Of a stretch of DNA of 64,000 nt, positions 1-12,839 are shown in pieces (position 1 is the stretch's first letter; each line of letters starts with the position of its first letter). Below the pieces are notes generated by a model that had not been told where the DNA came from, did not search any database, and saw nothing but the letters and a program-made list of their open reading frames with translations. Origin of the DNA: Mytilus californianus (taxonomy: Eukaryota > Mollusca > Bivalvia > Mytilida > Mytilidae); contig NW_026262712.1 of NCBI RefSeq assembly GCF_021869535.1, positions 108,311,640-108,375,639 of the forward strand, given 5' to 3'. The position numbers were made by a program, and so were the translations under genes.

Positions 1-249
1 GGTCAGTTTATGTTTTAAATCTGGTCCAAGTAAGATATGTCTTAAGAATTTTAAAGTCCTTTGAAAATATGATATTTTACATGCATAACAATTTTATCAT
101 TCTGAAGATGGAAAATATTATACAACATTAGACTTGCATTTTCACTGCATGGCCATGCAGTAAGATATCTGGATTTTTACCTGCCCAGGTGGAAGCAGGT
201 CTAGTAACTGCTCAACTCTGTCAGTCCATCCGTCCTACAGAAATCTTTC

Positions 250-810
250 GTCAAAGTTTTCTTTGTTTCTGTGAAAGAGAATGATTTAGTATTTGGTCTA
301 CAGCTTGGTAATGTTGAGTTATAGTGAGTAAGCAATATTTACATCTGCTGTTTACCTACTTCCTGTTTGTCGATAATTTGAAATTTTACAACAATCTTGT
401 ACAAAAAAAATCGAGCGTTGTAAAATTTCAAATAACGTCAAATTTTCCTGGCTCCTATTGAAGAGCATCATCTAATATTTGGTCTGCAGCTTGATAATGT
501 TGTAGGGAGTAAGCAATTTTTGCATCTTCTGTATATCCACTACGTGTTTGTCGTTAGTTTAAAATTTTACATACTTATTGTACAACGAAAATTTTCGTCA
601 ATGTTTTCTTGGCTCATATTGAAGGGAATTGTCTAATATTTGGTCTGCAGCTTGATAATGTTGAGTTGTATATAATAAGCAATTTTTATCATCTGCTGTG
701 TATCCACTTCCTGTTTGCTTATTGTTTGAAATTTTACAACACTCATTGTATAAGGAAAATTTTTCGGCACAGTTTGCTTGGCTATATTGAAAGGGGATGA
801 TCAGTTATGC
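250..810. repeat. Three imperfect tandem copies of a 160-190 bp unit in a DHX29 intron
   Basis: The phrase TATTTGGTCTGCAGCTTG recurs with small changes near 290, 478 and 640, each time followed by AATGTTG, a TCTGCTGT-like stretch and TTTGAAATTTTACAAC. The last two copies are about 162 bp apart. The region lies upstream of the first recognisable helicase exon, so it is probably intronic. No coding potential is seen. Confidence 0.7.
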
Positions 811-1067
811 TCCGGTCTACATGTTACCTCAATCAATTACTTGCAGCAACGCAGCAGACCTGGTATTGGTCTTGATCGGAATACTTGAGATTTAACTTGA
901 ACCTAAAGTATGACATACTTTATGTACTATTATGAGTTAAATTAATGGTTTGTAAGTTGGAAGACTATTGATATTGATATGATAGTAGGCACTTATTTAT
1001 AATCGTAATAATGATTCAGATTCATTCTATTCCCTAACCCATATATGAATAAAATTATGAATTTCAG

Positions 1068-4000
1068 ATACATCGAGTCAAGTCAGATGAGTTCCCTGAA
1101 GGAAGTGTTTATCAGTAAAGCAAATGGTAAACAAAGACAAGGTAGAGCTGGACGTGTTAGAGAGGGGTTCTGCTTCAGATTATATACCCATCAGAAGTAA
1201 GTAGTTATTCCCATGGTTCATGGAATGTGGATAACTTATTTTACCCTTGCTGAAAGGGAGGAGAGTATACTGGTTTATGTATGTCTGATCCATAAAATTT
1301 TGGTTGCATTTTTCTCAGGAACTACTATTAATCAGAGCTTCATGAAATTTGGTGTGAGCTTTCTCCGAGCATGCTTTACTGTGTGGTGCATTTTTCTGTT
1401 TTACTCAATACTTTAATATTCTTGCACATAATGACCATGTATGAAATTTTCATCGCATTTTATTTAGAAACTACAAATCAAGGCTTTCTGGAATATGAAA
1501 TCAAACTTCATGCAATAATATTTAGGATATAATGCATTTTCAGATTTCTTGCTCTTCCTCTCCCTGTTTATCCAATACTTATATATTCTTACACATAATG
1601 GCCGTCTATGAAATTTTCTTAGCATTTTTCTCAGGTACTTAAAATCGAGGCTTTCTAAAATATGGAATCAGACTTCATGTGAGCATGGTGTACAGTATGT
1701 TGTGTTTGCACATCCATTGCTAATCAACTTATAGAGCGAATACTTATCACAGAGGTATCATTTGTGAGCAATAGCTCTCAGCTCAACTATTTTATTTCTG
1801 TCTGTTTTCTGTGATATTTTCCCAGCAAGTCAATTATATGAATGGAGAAGGATCTGTAATAGCCTTATATGGTGCCAAATATGCCAAAAATTATTTCGGT
1901 AGCTTATAGTTTAACTATTGATACTTTGAAGAAACTAGTTCCTAAAATTTCAAATGATATAAAGGAAAATGTGAGTTTTTCCTGTACATTTGACATATAT
2001 ATAAAAATAAGAAGATGTGGTATGATTGCAAATGAGACAACTCTCCACATATGTGAGTTTTTCCTGTACATTTGACATATATATAAAAATAAGAAGATGT
2101 GGTATGATTGCAAATGAGACAACTCTCCACAAAAGACCAAATGACACAGAAATTAACAACTATAGGTCACCGTACAGCCTTCAACAATGAGCAAAGCCCA
2201 TAACGCATAGTCAGCTATAAAAGGCCCTGAAATAACAAATGAAAAACAATTCAAACGAGAAAACTAACATATGCACATAAGAAATTGATGGGTAGCATTC
2301 TGTTACATGTAAACACTATATTCTTCCTTTTCCATTATTTTGATAAAAGATTTGCACTTTTTAACCAGGTTATCCTTTTATTTTCCAGGTACAAAGATTT
2401 AGCAGATTACACAGTGCCAGAGATACAGAGAGTACCTTTAGAGGAACTGTGTTTACATATCATGGTATGTATAATTTTACTATTCATTTCTTTATTATAA
2501 TACCATCTTGTTTTAAACAGAGCACTTGTGTATAAAAACCTTGACATAATGTCCAGAGCTTTTATATGGCACAGAATTCACTCATTTTAAAAAATATTTA
2601 AGAAAAGGCAACATAATTAACTTGTAATTATTGGTACCTTGTATTCATCAAGTTAGATATTAAAAGTCTTCATAAAGAAGAGAAAAAGCTGTTAGTGATG
2701 AAAAGTAAAGTTTTCACCATATTTTTGATTATAGAATATGCTTGAAACAATTTTCAACATCTGCTTCAGTCATAATTGTTTCCTTTTCGTATTTACAGAA
2801 ATGTCAGCTTGGTGATCCAGACAGTTTTCTAGCAGAATGTTTAGACCCACCTAGACCCCAGGTGATTGCAAGAGCCATGAGTTTACTGTATGAGATAGGT
2901 GCTTGCAAGGGTGTGGCCAGTCTGACTCCACTAGGACATCATTTGGCAGCATTACCAGTACATGTCAGAATAGGAAAAATGTTACTGTTTGGTGCCATCT
3001 TTGGATACATTGAACCAGTTGTATGTATTACATAACATTGTTTTGGTGAAAGGTTATATTAGATTTAATTTTTTGTTCCTGAATCAAGTTAATGCCACCT
3101 ATGAAAGCTGTTGGTATCCCCTTTTTTCAATATTTGATACAGAATAAATTACTTTATGGTCAAATTTGAAAGATTATATTGTAGTTTTGAATAGAGGTCA
3201 ATTATTTAAAAGATATTTTTTAACCTTACTCTTGTTTCTGCTATCATGCTGCCTTAAGGCATAATATAAGATCTCCTTGTTTTCATGAAATTATTTTTTT
3301 AATTTCTTTCAGGCTGTAATTGCTGCTGCCATGACAACCAAAAGTCCTTTTGTGGCGCCATTAGATAAACTAGACTTGGCAAACCTAGCCAAGAATTCCA
3401 TGGCATGTTCCTGTTCTGACCACCTTACTCTTTACAGAGCTTATACAGGGTAAAGTTTTAGCATTACAAGGGATTAAGTAAATCTCTATGAAAATTTGTT
3501 CCTTTCATCACAACTATTGTTCATGAATTCTCTTGAAATCTTCCAGACACAATAATATCTCAAAAAAAGTCGTACATTGACTTTGTTATAATACAGTTAC
3601 TTCAGAGTTGAGTGCTGGAGCATCACTTTGTCTAGTTTAACCTATAACATGAAATCCAACAGACCTTGAAAAGTCCAATTGCACGAGGTCACTATCTATA
3701 TCTATGTCTACGTTTATATCAGGTTATGCGACCGACCGTCGGCAGTCTTCGAAATTCATTTCGATGGTTAATTAGATGGGGTCTAGCCTTAAATACACAC
3801 GAAATGCTGATATATATTATCGATTCCATGCATTGTTAATTGTTAATTTTAGACTTATTGTAATTTGGATATACATTTTAGTATGTTATAAATCAAATAT
3901 GAGAATTTGAGTCAAATCGGTGAACATTAATTTGACAGCTAATGCTCCTTTAAAAACCTATATTATATATATTGAAGTAGATGCAAGATGAGATTTTTTG

Positions 4001-7000
4001 TTTATCGGAAAATGAATTGTCAATCCATAAGACATGGTAAAAAGTTTTTGTAGTTCCATTTTATGGTATCATCACATTTGTCTGTTTTATGCATAAAATA
4101 ACTTAATTTTACAGATGGAAACAAGCTCAGAAAATTGGTTATCAGTCTGAGCAGCAGTATTGTCAAAAAAATTTCCTGAAAAGGAATACATTACTGGAAA
4201 TAGAGGTATTGATAATGAAGCAATATTAAATAAACTTTTGTCTCTGTTGTATTCATCTCTATAATTTACAGCTTGCCATACTTTCTTTGTGTTTGTTGAT
4301 ATTGACATATGGTGATGTTAATATTTGTTACCCTTTGTTTTTTGGTTCCTGTCTTGTTGACATATGCCAAATATCTACTTTTTTCAAAATAAAAGCAAAT
4401 TCTGTACCAGAAATAAAGGATTACTATTTTGAACAATGTTTTCCTGCACTTTTTTTTTTTATTTGATACATCAGTAACAAATTAAATGTTCAAGATAAAG
4501 AGATTGTTTTGAAAAAAGTCCTTTGGTCAACCGATGGTAAAAGTAAGGTCTGGCATAGTTTTACCAGAACTTGAAATTGATGTAAATGTGCAAGAGAGGA
4601 AACAAGTTTCTTTCAGGAATTTTTTTTACTTTCAATAATTTTTCTGGCAACAGAGAACATTTAACACACATAAAAAAGGAAAACAAATATCAAATAGAAA
4701 AAGAAGAAGTGGTAAAAATGATAAATGAAACAACTTTGTAACTTAAATTTTAAGTAAAAGATTTTTAGGCAAAGATCTTGGAATTGGTCTAGCACAATTT
4801 TTTCACTAAGAATACAACAAATTTTATTTTATTTGAGGCCATTGATACATAATTGAGAAGTGAAAAAGTAGTAATTTGACTTTAAAAGATAATAGATAAA
4901 AGAATACTGATTTCTTATCAAGAAAAATAAATACAAAATATTTGTTGTGAACATGATTATTGTTTCTGTCTGCTTTCAGAATGTTAAAAACGACCTTATA
5001 AAGTTAGTAAGATCTATTGGCTTCAGTGACACCATACAGACAATCCAACAACCCAAACCAAAATATGGAGATGTGTTGGATATCAGTAAAGCTGCTGTTG
5101 CAATGGAAACAGATTTAACCAACCCCATGATTGCAATGGTAAAAGCTGTTATCACAGCTGGCTTGTATCCAAGTGTTGCCAAGGTAACATATGATGCCCC
5201 TGTTGATGCAGCTGCTAACCCTCGAAAGGTTCCCTGTTTAGGAGAGACAGCACAAGGACCAGCACATGTACATCCTTCGTCTGTAAATAGACATCTGACA
5301 GCAAATGGTTGGATTGCATACCAAGAAAAGGTACTAATATTTTAGTATTTAAAATATTTTTCCACTCAGAACTTTTTAAATCCATCTTTGAATTTGCATA
5401 CTGTAACAAGTTTATGTTCACAGATACTTGTTTTTGTTGTTTAGCCCCTTCTAGATAAATTTGTGGCAATTTATTTTCAGAACTTTTTAACTTTGTTGAT
5501 GTATTAATGTAAGAAAAGGTCAAAGTTTGACATATGTTTGACATTTCTAATCCACACTATTTTTCTTCTCATGAATACTAATTCGCCGTTTCAGAGTAAT
5601 GAATTCTGTTTTCACTAGCCTACACCAAAGTGTTGTGATTGGCTTACAATGTCCTTAACAATGGGAATTCAACCAATGACATGACATAATTTTCATTTTA
5701 GGTAGGAACAATTAAATTACCCACAATACTTTAGATACTGAAACGACAAGTTAGTTTATAGTATTTGAAGTTCCATTCATGAGGCCCCTCATGGGGTTGT
5801 CCAAGTAATCACATAATCATTAATTATTTTTGTAAACAAGATAATCAAATAATCAAAAATACAGTCCTAGATTATTAGATAATCAAATAATCATGAAATA
5901 TTTGGTCTGGTAATCAAATAATCACTATAAAAACAGCCAAGTAATCACATAATCAAAAACCCCATGAGGAGGCTCTTTCATCGACCTGTGATTTTTTAAA
6001 TGCGATTCCAAATTATTCCCTGTTTTTTAAACAAAGTTTTGGGAGGATGCATAAACTTAAAACAAAAAACAGTTAGGAAGCTGTATATCTTATTTCAGGT
6101 TAGAAACCCATACTTATTTGATATTTCAGGTAACGACATCTAAAGTATATTTAAGAGAGACGACACTTGTTTCACCTTTCTCACTCCTGTTGTTTGGTGG
6201 AGATATACATGTTCAACACACAGCTCAACTTGTTACAGTGGATGACAGGATTAAGTTTAGAGTATGTTACTTCTTATTACCAACTTCTTTGTTTATCTTA
6301 CAATACCCTTCTACAGAATATAGTAGCCTTCTTTTTATGGTGTATAGCCCTTTTCATAAATCCAGAATTTGGCTTTAGCTTTAGAATAAATCAATTTATT
6401 TTTCTTTCTAAGAAGTAGAACATGATACATAATAGATCTTATTAATTTTGATGTAATATTTGGTTTTTATATAGTTTGAAACTTCTTATAATCTACTGTC
6501 AAGTATGTTCATGGGTGGCTTCTGTTCACAGTTATGATAAAAATCACCTCAATTAACTTTTATCTTTCCAGCATACGTCAAATCAAGAATTTCATAAATT
6601 TCTCCAATCTGCAAAAAATTCAATAAAGTATGATATGTTAAGTGACATTTGATTGGATGACTGCTGCCGTCAATCCCACAGTTGGCGGTCGGAATAGATA
6701 ACAACATTGAGCTATCACAATGAATATTTCATTTACTGTAGAAACATTAATTTTCGTGGGGTTAAAATTTTGTGGTTTTGTCTCTATATAAAATTTCATG
6801 GGGATTTAATTTCGTGGTTTCCATTAAATGGAAGTGATATTATATGTAGGTTAAATTTTCGTGGGGGTTTTAATTTCGTGGATATATACTTTCCACGAAA
6901 TAAACGAAATTAAATCCTCCACGAAAATTTCTGCTTTTACAGTATCTTATTTTGTTTCACAGGACCTGTATACTGAGTTTATTACCTTACAATTTTTATT

Positions 7001-9241
7001 AGTATTCTTAAAGAGAAAGGTGAATTGTACAGTTGCAAGAAATCTGTGGTCTAAGTAGGCCAAATAAATCAGGGGCAGTAAATATTCAAAAGTTGATGAA
7101 CAAGTTTGACCTTAGAAATTGTGAAAACAAACCATTCTTGAGTACCTGTTTCGTATAATTTTGCTGTCAAACTTTATAATTTAGCTGGAAATGTTTCTAA
7201 ATGAAACTATTCATCTTTTGCTAAGAACTGGTATGTCTCTCATCAAAGCAATGCATTATTTTTAGTCTACTTCATGTTTATGAAAATGAGTTATGGGATT
7301 AGGCTATAGATTGGATTTTTTTTTCAATTTACAATAAAGAGAATACCAAATTTGTTATGGTAGATAAGCACTATTGCAGATTTAATTAACTATCTGAGAA
7401 AATTTTTTTATCATTTGAAATAAGATGATATGTATCTTTAATATTATTTTATTGAACCTTGCACAAAACATTACTTTTGAAAAAAGTAAATTTTCTTGAT
7501 TAGTTTTAGCTCACTTGGTGTCCATTGGAGCCATCATCCGTTAACTTTTACAAAAATCTTCTCCTCTGAAACCACTTTGCTAAACTTAACAAAACTTGGC
7601 CACAATCATCATTGGGGTATCTAGTTTAAGAAAATATGTCCTATGACCCCACCCAACCAAGATGGCCGACATGGCTAAAAATAGAACATAGGGGTAAAAT
7701 GCAAGTTTTGTCTATTACTTTGAAAACCGCTATAAATAGAGAAATTCTGACAGGAGCAAAAATATTCAGAATGTTTACCTAGGAGTTATTGCCCTTAATG
7801 ACGAATTTTACCATTTTTAAAATGTTTTCCCTATTATTTCGAAAACTATAATCGATAGACAGAAACTTTAAATAGCAAAAATGATCAGCAAGACAAGATC
7901 TACTAATAAGTCAACAAGATCAATAGCGGCAGACAACTCCTTATAAGAGTTATTGCCCTTTAATGACAATTTTTAGATAGATAGAAAGAAACTTAAGAAA
8001 GGAAAAATTGTCAGCAGGATTAGATCCACAAATATGTCAATAAGTTAACTCTTAATAGAGTTGTTCCCATTTAATGATGATTTTTACTAAAAAGTGACCA
8101 TAGTTGAAGATGCAGGTGTGCAACACAGGCTCTTTAGAGCATCTTGTTTTTTAAAACATCAAAGCTTTTAACTGCTTTGATAGTTAAATTTCATGTCTGT
8201 TTTATTATTATTCACTATTTGTAACAGCTGTTTATTAGAGCCTCTAGTTTTTTTAAAACATCAAAGCTTTTAACTAGTTAAATTTTATGGCTGACATTAT
8301 TATTCACTATTTGTAACAGCTATTTCTTTTAAAACCTATAATTGAAATTAATACAAGAAAATATGTATGTGGTGAGAACATTTCCATTGTAAATTAATCG
8401 TATGTCTCTTCCTTATAAAATAATCAGAATGAGAATTTATGAGTTCTGGATATAGATATTGAATACTTTAGAAATATGTAAGTAGTTTGAAAGCACTTTT
8501 TATATATCACATAAATAATAAAAATACAATTGATTTTAAACTTAAATTTTATAAAGCAGAAGTTTAACAAATAACCACTTACCATCAAATTTTGATTGAA
8601 GAGCTATTTAATCATAACCAGTCAATAAATGTGATAAGTAGGACAATTTACTCTTATTTACAGACATATGCTAAAACTGGTGTGATCTTCAGAGAACTCA
8701 GAAAATTACTAGACGAGTTGTTAGACAAAAAGTTGGAGACCCCAACATTAAATTTGCTAGGTAAGTATTTGTTAAGAATTCAGTATATATGTATGTTTGT
8801 GTCTGTGGGGCTAGATTCAGATATATATTCCAGAAGGGAATATTTTGAAGATATCGGCCTGAAAAAAACGCCTGCATTCATTTATTGAGGAAAATATACT
8901 ATATTTTAAAAATTAGACACCATATCAACAATAATAATATATAAAGAAAAGAAATTTGACAAACCATTACCAAAGATGATGGACTTGTTTTCTTCTCTTT
9001 GGTTAAGTGGGAATTTAACTGATTAGTACTGGAGGAAATTCTTAGTTGGAGATGTTTTATGAAAAATAATTTGGTATTTAGTAGTACATGGTTTTGTGGC
9101 TTTATCAATTTTTCAGAGATTTCTGGCGATAAAGAATTTCGAAGCTCATGTTTGATGGAAAGAATAATTTTGTATATTTTGTATAATATAGGTGATAGAG
9201 TGATTAAGTTGATATGCAGATTAATAGACTGTGAAAAATGA
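1068..9241 (+). CDS. DHX29: DHX29-type ATP-dependent DExH RNA helicase, C-terminal part (nine exons, 5' end outside the window)
   Basis: Exons read from AG/GT borders with consistent phases: 1068-1196, 2389-2464, 2799-3020, 3313-3449, 4115-4205, 4980-5330, 6130-6261, 8664-8760, 9192-9241 (stop TGA). They join to about 428 residues. The first exon carries helicase motif VI (QRQGRAGR). Next come the winged-helix and ratchet (HA2) region (LTPLGHHLAALPV, KMLLFGAIFGY) and the OB-fold segment (VHPSSVNR, YLRETTLVSPF, LLLFGGDI). The last exon was chosen because its 16 codons match the expected C-terminus in spacing and polarity. Known for the family: DHX29 binds the 40S subunit and helps 43S complexes scan structured 5' leaders; vertebrate DHX29 is about 1,370 residues, so roughly the last third is here. 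The combination LLFGGDI plus VHPSSVNR favours DHX29 over DHX57 or DHX36. No stops or shifts inside the exons. Confidence 0.9.
1971..2270 (+). repeat. SINE-like dispersed repeat with an 82-bp internal duplication
   Basis: A segment ending in AAATGAGACAACTCTCCAC occurs twice in tandem (starts near 1971 and 2053). It is followed by a tail with ACAGCCTTCAACAATGAGC. The same family recurs near 38590-38960, 53770-53860, 62070-62260 and 63765-63905. It sits in a helicase intron. Its open frames on both strands are repeat shadows. SINE-like is a guess from size and copy number; no A/B box was confirmed. Confidence 0.7.
5781..5976. repeat. Short interspersed repeat with inverted CCTCATGGGG ends and AATCA-rich core
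   Basis: CCTCATGGGG at the left is mirrored by CCCCATGAGG at the right. Between them the motif CAAGTAATCACATAATCA appears near both ends in the same orientation, with several TAATCAAATAATCA variants. It lies in the intron between the 351-bp helicase exon and the OB-fold exon. Probably a small non-autonomous element; no target duplication was recognised. Confidence 0.5.
6736..6942. mobile_element. MITE with CTGTAGAAAC/CTGTAAAAGC inverted ends and a TA target duplication
   Basis: About 24 bp at each end pair as imperfect inverted repeats (CTGTAGAAACATTAATTTTC on the left; the reverse complement of the right end is CTGTAAAAGCAGAAATTTTC). TA flanks both sides. Total length is 207 bp and it contains several TTTCGTGG / CCACGAAA palindromes. 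The ends and TA site suggest Tc1/mariner-type mobilisation. It sits in a helicase intron. Confidence 0.65.
7505..8330 (+). repeat. Long dispersed bivalve repeat (TGGCCACAATCATCATTGG family) with a tail duplication
   Basis: The block contains ACTTGGCCACAATCATCATT, AATAGAACATAGGGGTAAAA and repeated AACTTTAAATAGCAAAAATG-like phrases. The same family recurs at about 38985-39470, 40680-41730 and 44240-44600. At 8146-8325 a roughly 97-bp stretch with AACATCAAAGCTTTTAACT is duplicated in tandem. The repeat lies in the intron before the penultimate helicase exon. No protein was recognised. Confidence 0.7.
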
Positions 9242-9450
9242 AGAACAAAAGCAGTTTATAAGAAGAAATGTGCAGATTAATAGATTGTGAAAAAAAGAGA
9301 TCAAAAGCAGTTTATAAGAAGAAGAAATGTGCAGATTAATAACTTGTGAAAAATAGAGACCAAAGAGCAGTTAATAAGAAGAAGAAATGTGCAGATTAAT
9401 AGATTGTGAAAAATAGAGACCAAAAGCAGTTAATAAATGGAAGAAGAAAT
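9211..9450 (+). repeat. Tandem array of about 60 bp x4 starting inside the last DHX29 codons
   Basis: Units start near 9211, 9270, 9329 and 9389, each with GCAGATTAATAGANTGTGAA followed by an AGCAGTTNATAAGAAGAAG-like stretch. The first unit contains the end of the helicase reading frame and its stop; the others lie in the presumed 3' UTR. Possible AATAAA signals lie near 9432 and 9473. Confidence 0.8.
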
Positions 9451-11453
9451 TGGTTTGTTGAAAATAAACCGCCAAGACAGGACTTCATAACAGAACAGTT
9501 CCAAGAAGAGTGTCATCAGGAAGTATAGCCATCTGTAAATGTGGATGTATTATATCAAGGTTAAAAATAGTTTAGTTAGCATTAAAGATGTATATAAACT
9601 GATGAAAAAAAATGTAAACAGCCATGATATGTGATAGATGAGAGTTTTTCTTTATATAAACCATAATGTACTGATGTTTTGATAGATAATTTGTGTATAA
9701 AATAGCTATGTGCCTTTTCTTTTCAATTTCATTTTTGTAAAAAAAAAAATCATGTTGCACAAAAAATTATTAATCCTTTCACCAATAGCCGCCCTGACAG
9801 AAGTTACTCTGAGACGATGGCTTCCGTGGCTATTGTAACACAAGTGGGAGAACTTCATTTTAAATATAAAAAAATCTTATCTGTAGTTATTTATGTCTTT
9901 ATTTTATTCACTTACACCATGGACACCGTTTTGTTTATCAAATCTGCTAATTTTCGGCACTGAAGCACATAAAACTCATGAAATTCGTCTTTTCAACCCA
10001 CAATCCTAAATTTAAATTTTAACCTTCAAGTTTACAATTTAACGATGTTGTAAAAGTTCCTTTCATTCCAAGTGTTTCTGTACACAAATGGCATTTTATG
10101 TCAAAACAGTATACTTGTCTGATTTCAATTCTTCCAGCTTCTTTAAAAAAAAAGTTCACTTAATTTCAAATTCCAGTAAAATCAGTAAATTTAGGTTGAT
10201 TTTGACACGGTTTTATACAAATGGAAGCACCATGATTACACTTTCATCCGGGTAACTATAAAAAGAAAGATAACTTGAGTTAGTAATGTTTTTAAGCAGG
10301 AAATATAGAATAGGTATGCCGATCCCAGTAAACCAGGACTAATTGTCAGCTTCTGAAGGGTGAATCGTGGTAAACCGGGGTTTTTTTCGGCGAAAGTGTT
10401 AATATTGTCATAATTTTAATGTCCCATCATTTACTCTAGAGTAAATAACTTTTACATTAGAAGGCATTGATGGCATGGTTTGTATACTGTTGTATAATCT
10501 ACATGATAATCATTAATAGTGCTAAAAATTGGGGGGCAATGGTCTATTGTTTACTTAAGGCACAGATGTAAATTGCTATCTTTAAAGCATAAATGGTAGA
10601 ATAACTTACAGTTGCTCGTCTCTAATTAAAAAAAAACCATATAAATTTGAAAAGAATTTGCCTCCATTTTTTTCAAAGTTGCACAAAAAGTCTTTAGATG
10701 AATTGATGTTTAAGGTCGATAAATGGAAAAGAGGTATTCAGCTTTCATGTATTAAAATGTTTCTAATAAAAGTTATATCTGGCCCTTGTTCAATATGTTT
10801 TGATGTACAGAGTGCTCAGTGTTTCTTTATTATCTGCACTTTTCTCCTTGATAAGTCACAAATCTGATGTTTATATACTTTCACTTGGTGAATATTCCCA
10901 AAATGGTTTTTGTATTCATTGAATGACTGGAAAAACTGTGTTTTACCACAATCCTGTACATTAAGGTCAATAACTGTAAAAGAGGTAATTAGCGTTCATA
11001 TAATAATAGGTTTCTTATAACAGTTATAACTGGCTCTTGTTCAATATGTTTCAATGTACAGTGTGCCAAGTAGGCCATTTTAAGCTTTATTTATGCGCAA
11101 CTTTTTTCAAAAAACTTGAGTAAGTAATTGAGTTTGTAGCAATAATTGATAAATATCCGGAACTTGCTATTTGTTTACTTCTGGTGTTTGAGTTGCAGTC
11201 AATTTAGCTTCACCACAATGGACAAACCATCTACTTTTTCCACTCTAGCTTCAAAAATACATTCATCGTTTAAAACTGTATCATAGCAGTGTATACGATC
11301 TACTTCTTGAAATTGACGAAATCTGCTGTCAATTGAATTATTCTTTCCTTATTTAGAATGTTCTTCATTATTGTCCGCTATATATGCAGTCAGACATGCC
11401 ACAGTTACACTGTGGTCACATAGAATGTGGATGTCAGCCTAAGTTAAGTTCTA
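9450..11453. other. Gene-poor stretch downstream of DHX29
   Basis: AT-rich DNA with no recognisable exon. A duplicated phrase GTTATANCTGGCNCTTGTTCAATATGTTT occurs (as shorter matches) near 10770 and 11030, so part of it is an old tandem duplication. A 48-codon frame starting near 9824 shows no family resemblance. Confidence 0.5.
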
Positions 11454-11461
11454 GGACCTAT

Positions 11462-12335
11462 CATAGTTGCCAACCTCTGACAATGACAAATAATGTCATG
11501 ACATGGCACAACATGTCAAAAAACGTGTGACGTTCTTTTAATATGTACATTATACAAACTTGTTAATTATTAAAAACAATATTTTACTGTAAACTATTAT
11601 TGTATTCAACAGTGGCCTGTTTTGCTGCTTTCAAAACAACACAACTAGGCACATATTCAAAACAACTGCCAGTTTGGTTAAATTTACATGATAACAATGT
11701 ACACAATGTATCGTCGTTGAGTTCTGATCTGAATTTAGTGTAAATCTTCTTTATAATTGAAAATGCTCTCTCACAGTCAGAATTGCTATTTGGCAGAAAT
11801 AAAATAGCTTTTTGCAGATGATCCAATATAAATATAAGAGTTATGTAGGGTGCACAATGCATTGTTCTCTCGATCACTTTCTTTGATCCATTTAAACTTG
11901 GACTCCCAACTCTTTTGGTACGTCACATATATTGTTTTCGCTTAGTACTTGGCTCTTTAGACAACGGTACAGGTCCAGAAAGCAACCTCTTTCTGCTGGA
12001 CATTTCCCCAAAGTTAATTTGAAAGAAAGAAAGTCAAAAAACCTTAAAATATACTCACAAACTAACTTGAAGGGCTTTTCTTGTTTGTCCATATCGAAAA
12101 ATAAACAATGGCGACCCAAGCAATACTTCGAAATTTTCGGTATTTAACATCTATTTATGAAAAAACCCAAGAATTGCGATATCACTAACGACCAAAAAAA
12201 ATCAAAACAACGAAAAAGCATGTAATGGCGTGGAAAGTGGAGAAAAACGTGTACACTCCATGTGACAAAATCTTTGAGGGTAAACCGTTAAAAAGCGTGT
12301 ATTACACATGAATATCATGTGAGTTGGCAACTATG
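11462..12335 (-). mobile_element. Non-autonomous hAT transposon with 8-bp target duplication
   Basis: CATAGTTGCCAAC at 11462-11474 is the exact inverted copy of GTTGGCAACTATG at 12323-12335. Both ends are flanked by the 8-bp direct repeat GGACCTAT (11454-11461 and 12336-12343), a hallmark of hAT insertion. The subterminal motif AAAAACGTGT or a close variant occurs near 11518, 12242 and 12292. The 874-bp body holds the end of a hAT-type transposase on the - strand, so it is an internally deleted copy. The identical target duplication argues for a fairly young insertion. Confidence 0.85.
11584..11877 (-). pseudogene. hAT transposase C-terminal dimerisation-domain fragment
   Basis: This 97-codon stretch contains FLPNSNSDCERAFSIIKKI and later LCTLLSCKFNQTGSCFE. 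It is the signature of the hAT family C-terminal dimerisation region (P.SN.D.ER.FS...KI), which in full proteins follows the RNase-H catalytic core. The catalytic residues and BED-type DNA-binding domain are absent. The frame is open for about 100 codons and then lost upstream; a 75-codon open frame at 11892-12119 on the same strand is not recognisable. It lies inside the hAT element at 11462-12335. The same domain occurs in domesticated host genes, but the intact inverted ends make a transposon remnant more likely. Confidence 0.8.
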
Positions 12336-12519
12336 GGACCTATATCAGTGAACGTAGCTGATAAATGTTCATCAAATGAAAATCCCAATAATGATATACT
12401 AAAAATTTTACGTGTTAACCTCTCTTCTGCTAACGCAGTGATCTCTATCTGCTCATGTACTTCTGATAACTCCTATTGTTTATAAAAGTTATAATTGCTT
12501 GACCAAACCATTAAAATGA

Positions 12520-12815
12520 ATATCTATTGCCATATCTAATAAAATAAAAGAAGTAATCTTGCAAACATATTCATAATCATACGTTGCACTATGTATTTAC
12601 TTTGTTTACAGCAAGTTTTTTTTGGGCAGGAAAGTACGTAAATCGAATATCTATTTCCATATTTAATGAATAACAGAAGTAATCTTGCAAACATATTCAT
12701 GATCATACATTCTGCAGTGTATTTACTTTGTTTACAGCGAGTTTTGGCCGGAAAATACTTAAGCTAAATATCTATTTCCATATTTAACGAATAAAAGAAG
12801 TAATCTTGCAAACAT
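12520..12815. repeat. Tandem repeat of about 122 bp, nearly three copies
   Basis: The phrase AAGTAATCTTGCAAACATAT recurs near 12550, 12675 and 12797. It is preceded each time by ATATCTATTNCCATATNTAA and followed by GTATTTACTTTGTTTACAGC in the first two. No coding content seen. Confidence 0.75.
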
Positions 12816-12839
12816 ATTGATGATAACTTGTGATAGTGT

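Noticed and set aside
9102..9241. Alternative DHX29 last exon beginning at the TTTTTCAG near 9115
   Set aside because: It keeps the same stop and frame but adds about 26 residues with no counterpart in the family; the shorter exon from 9192 fits the expected C-terminus better.
9824..9970. 48-codon frame starting MASVAIVTQVGE
   Set aside because: Good start context but no family resemblance, no splice partners and a short length.
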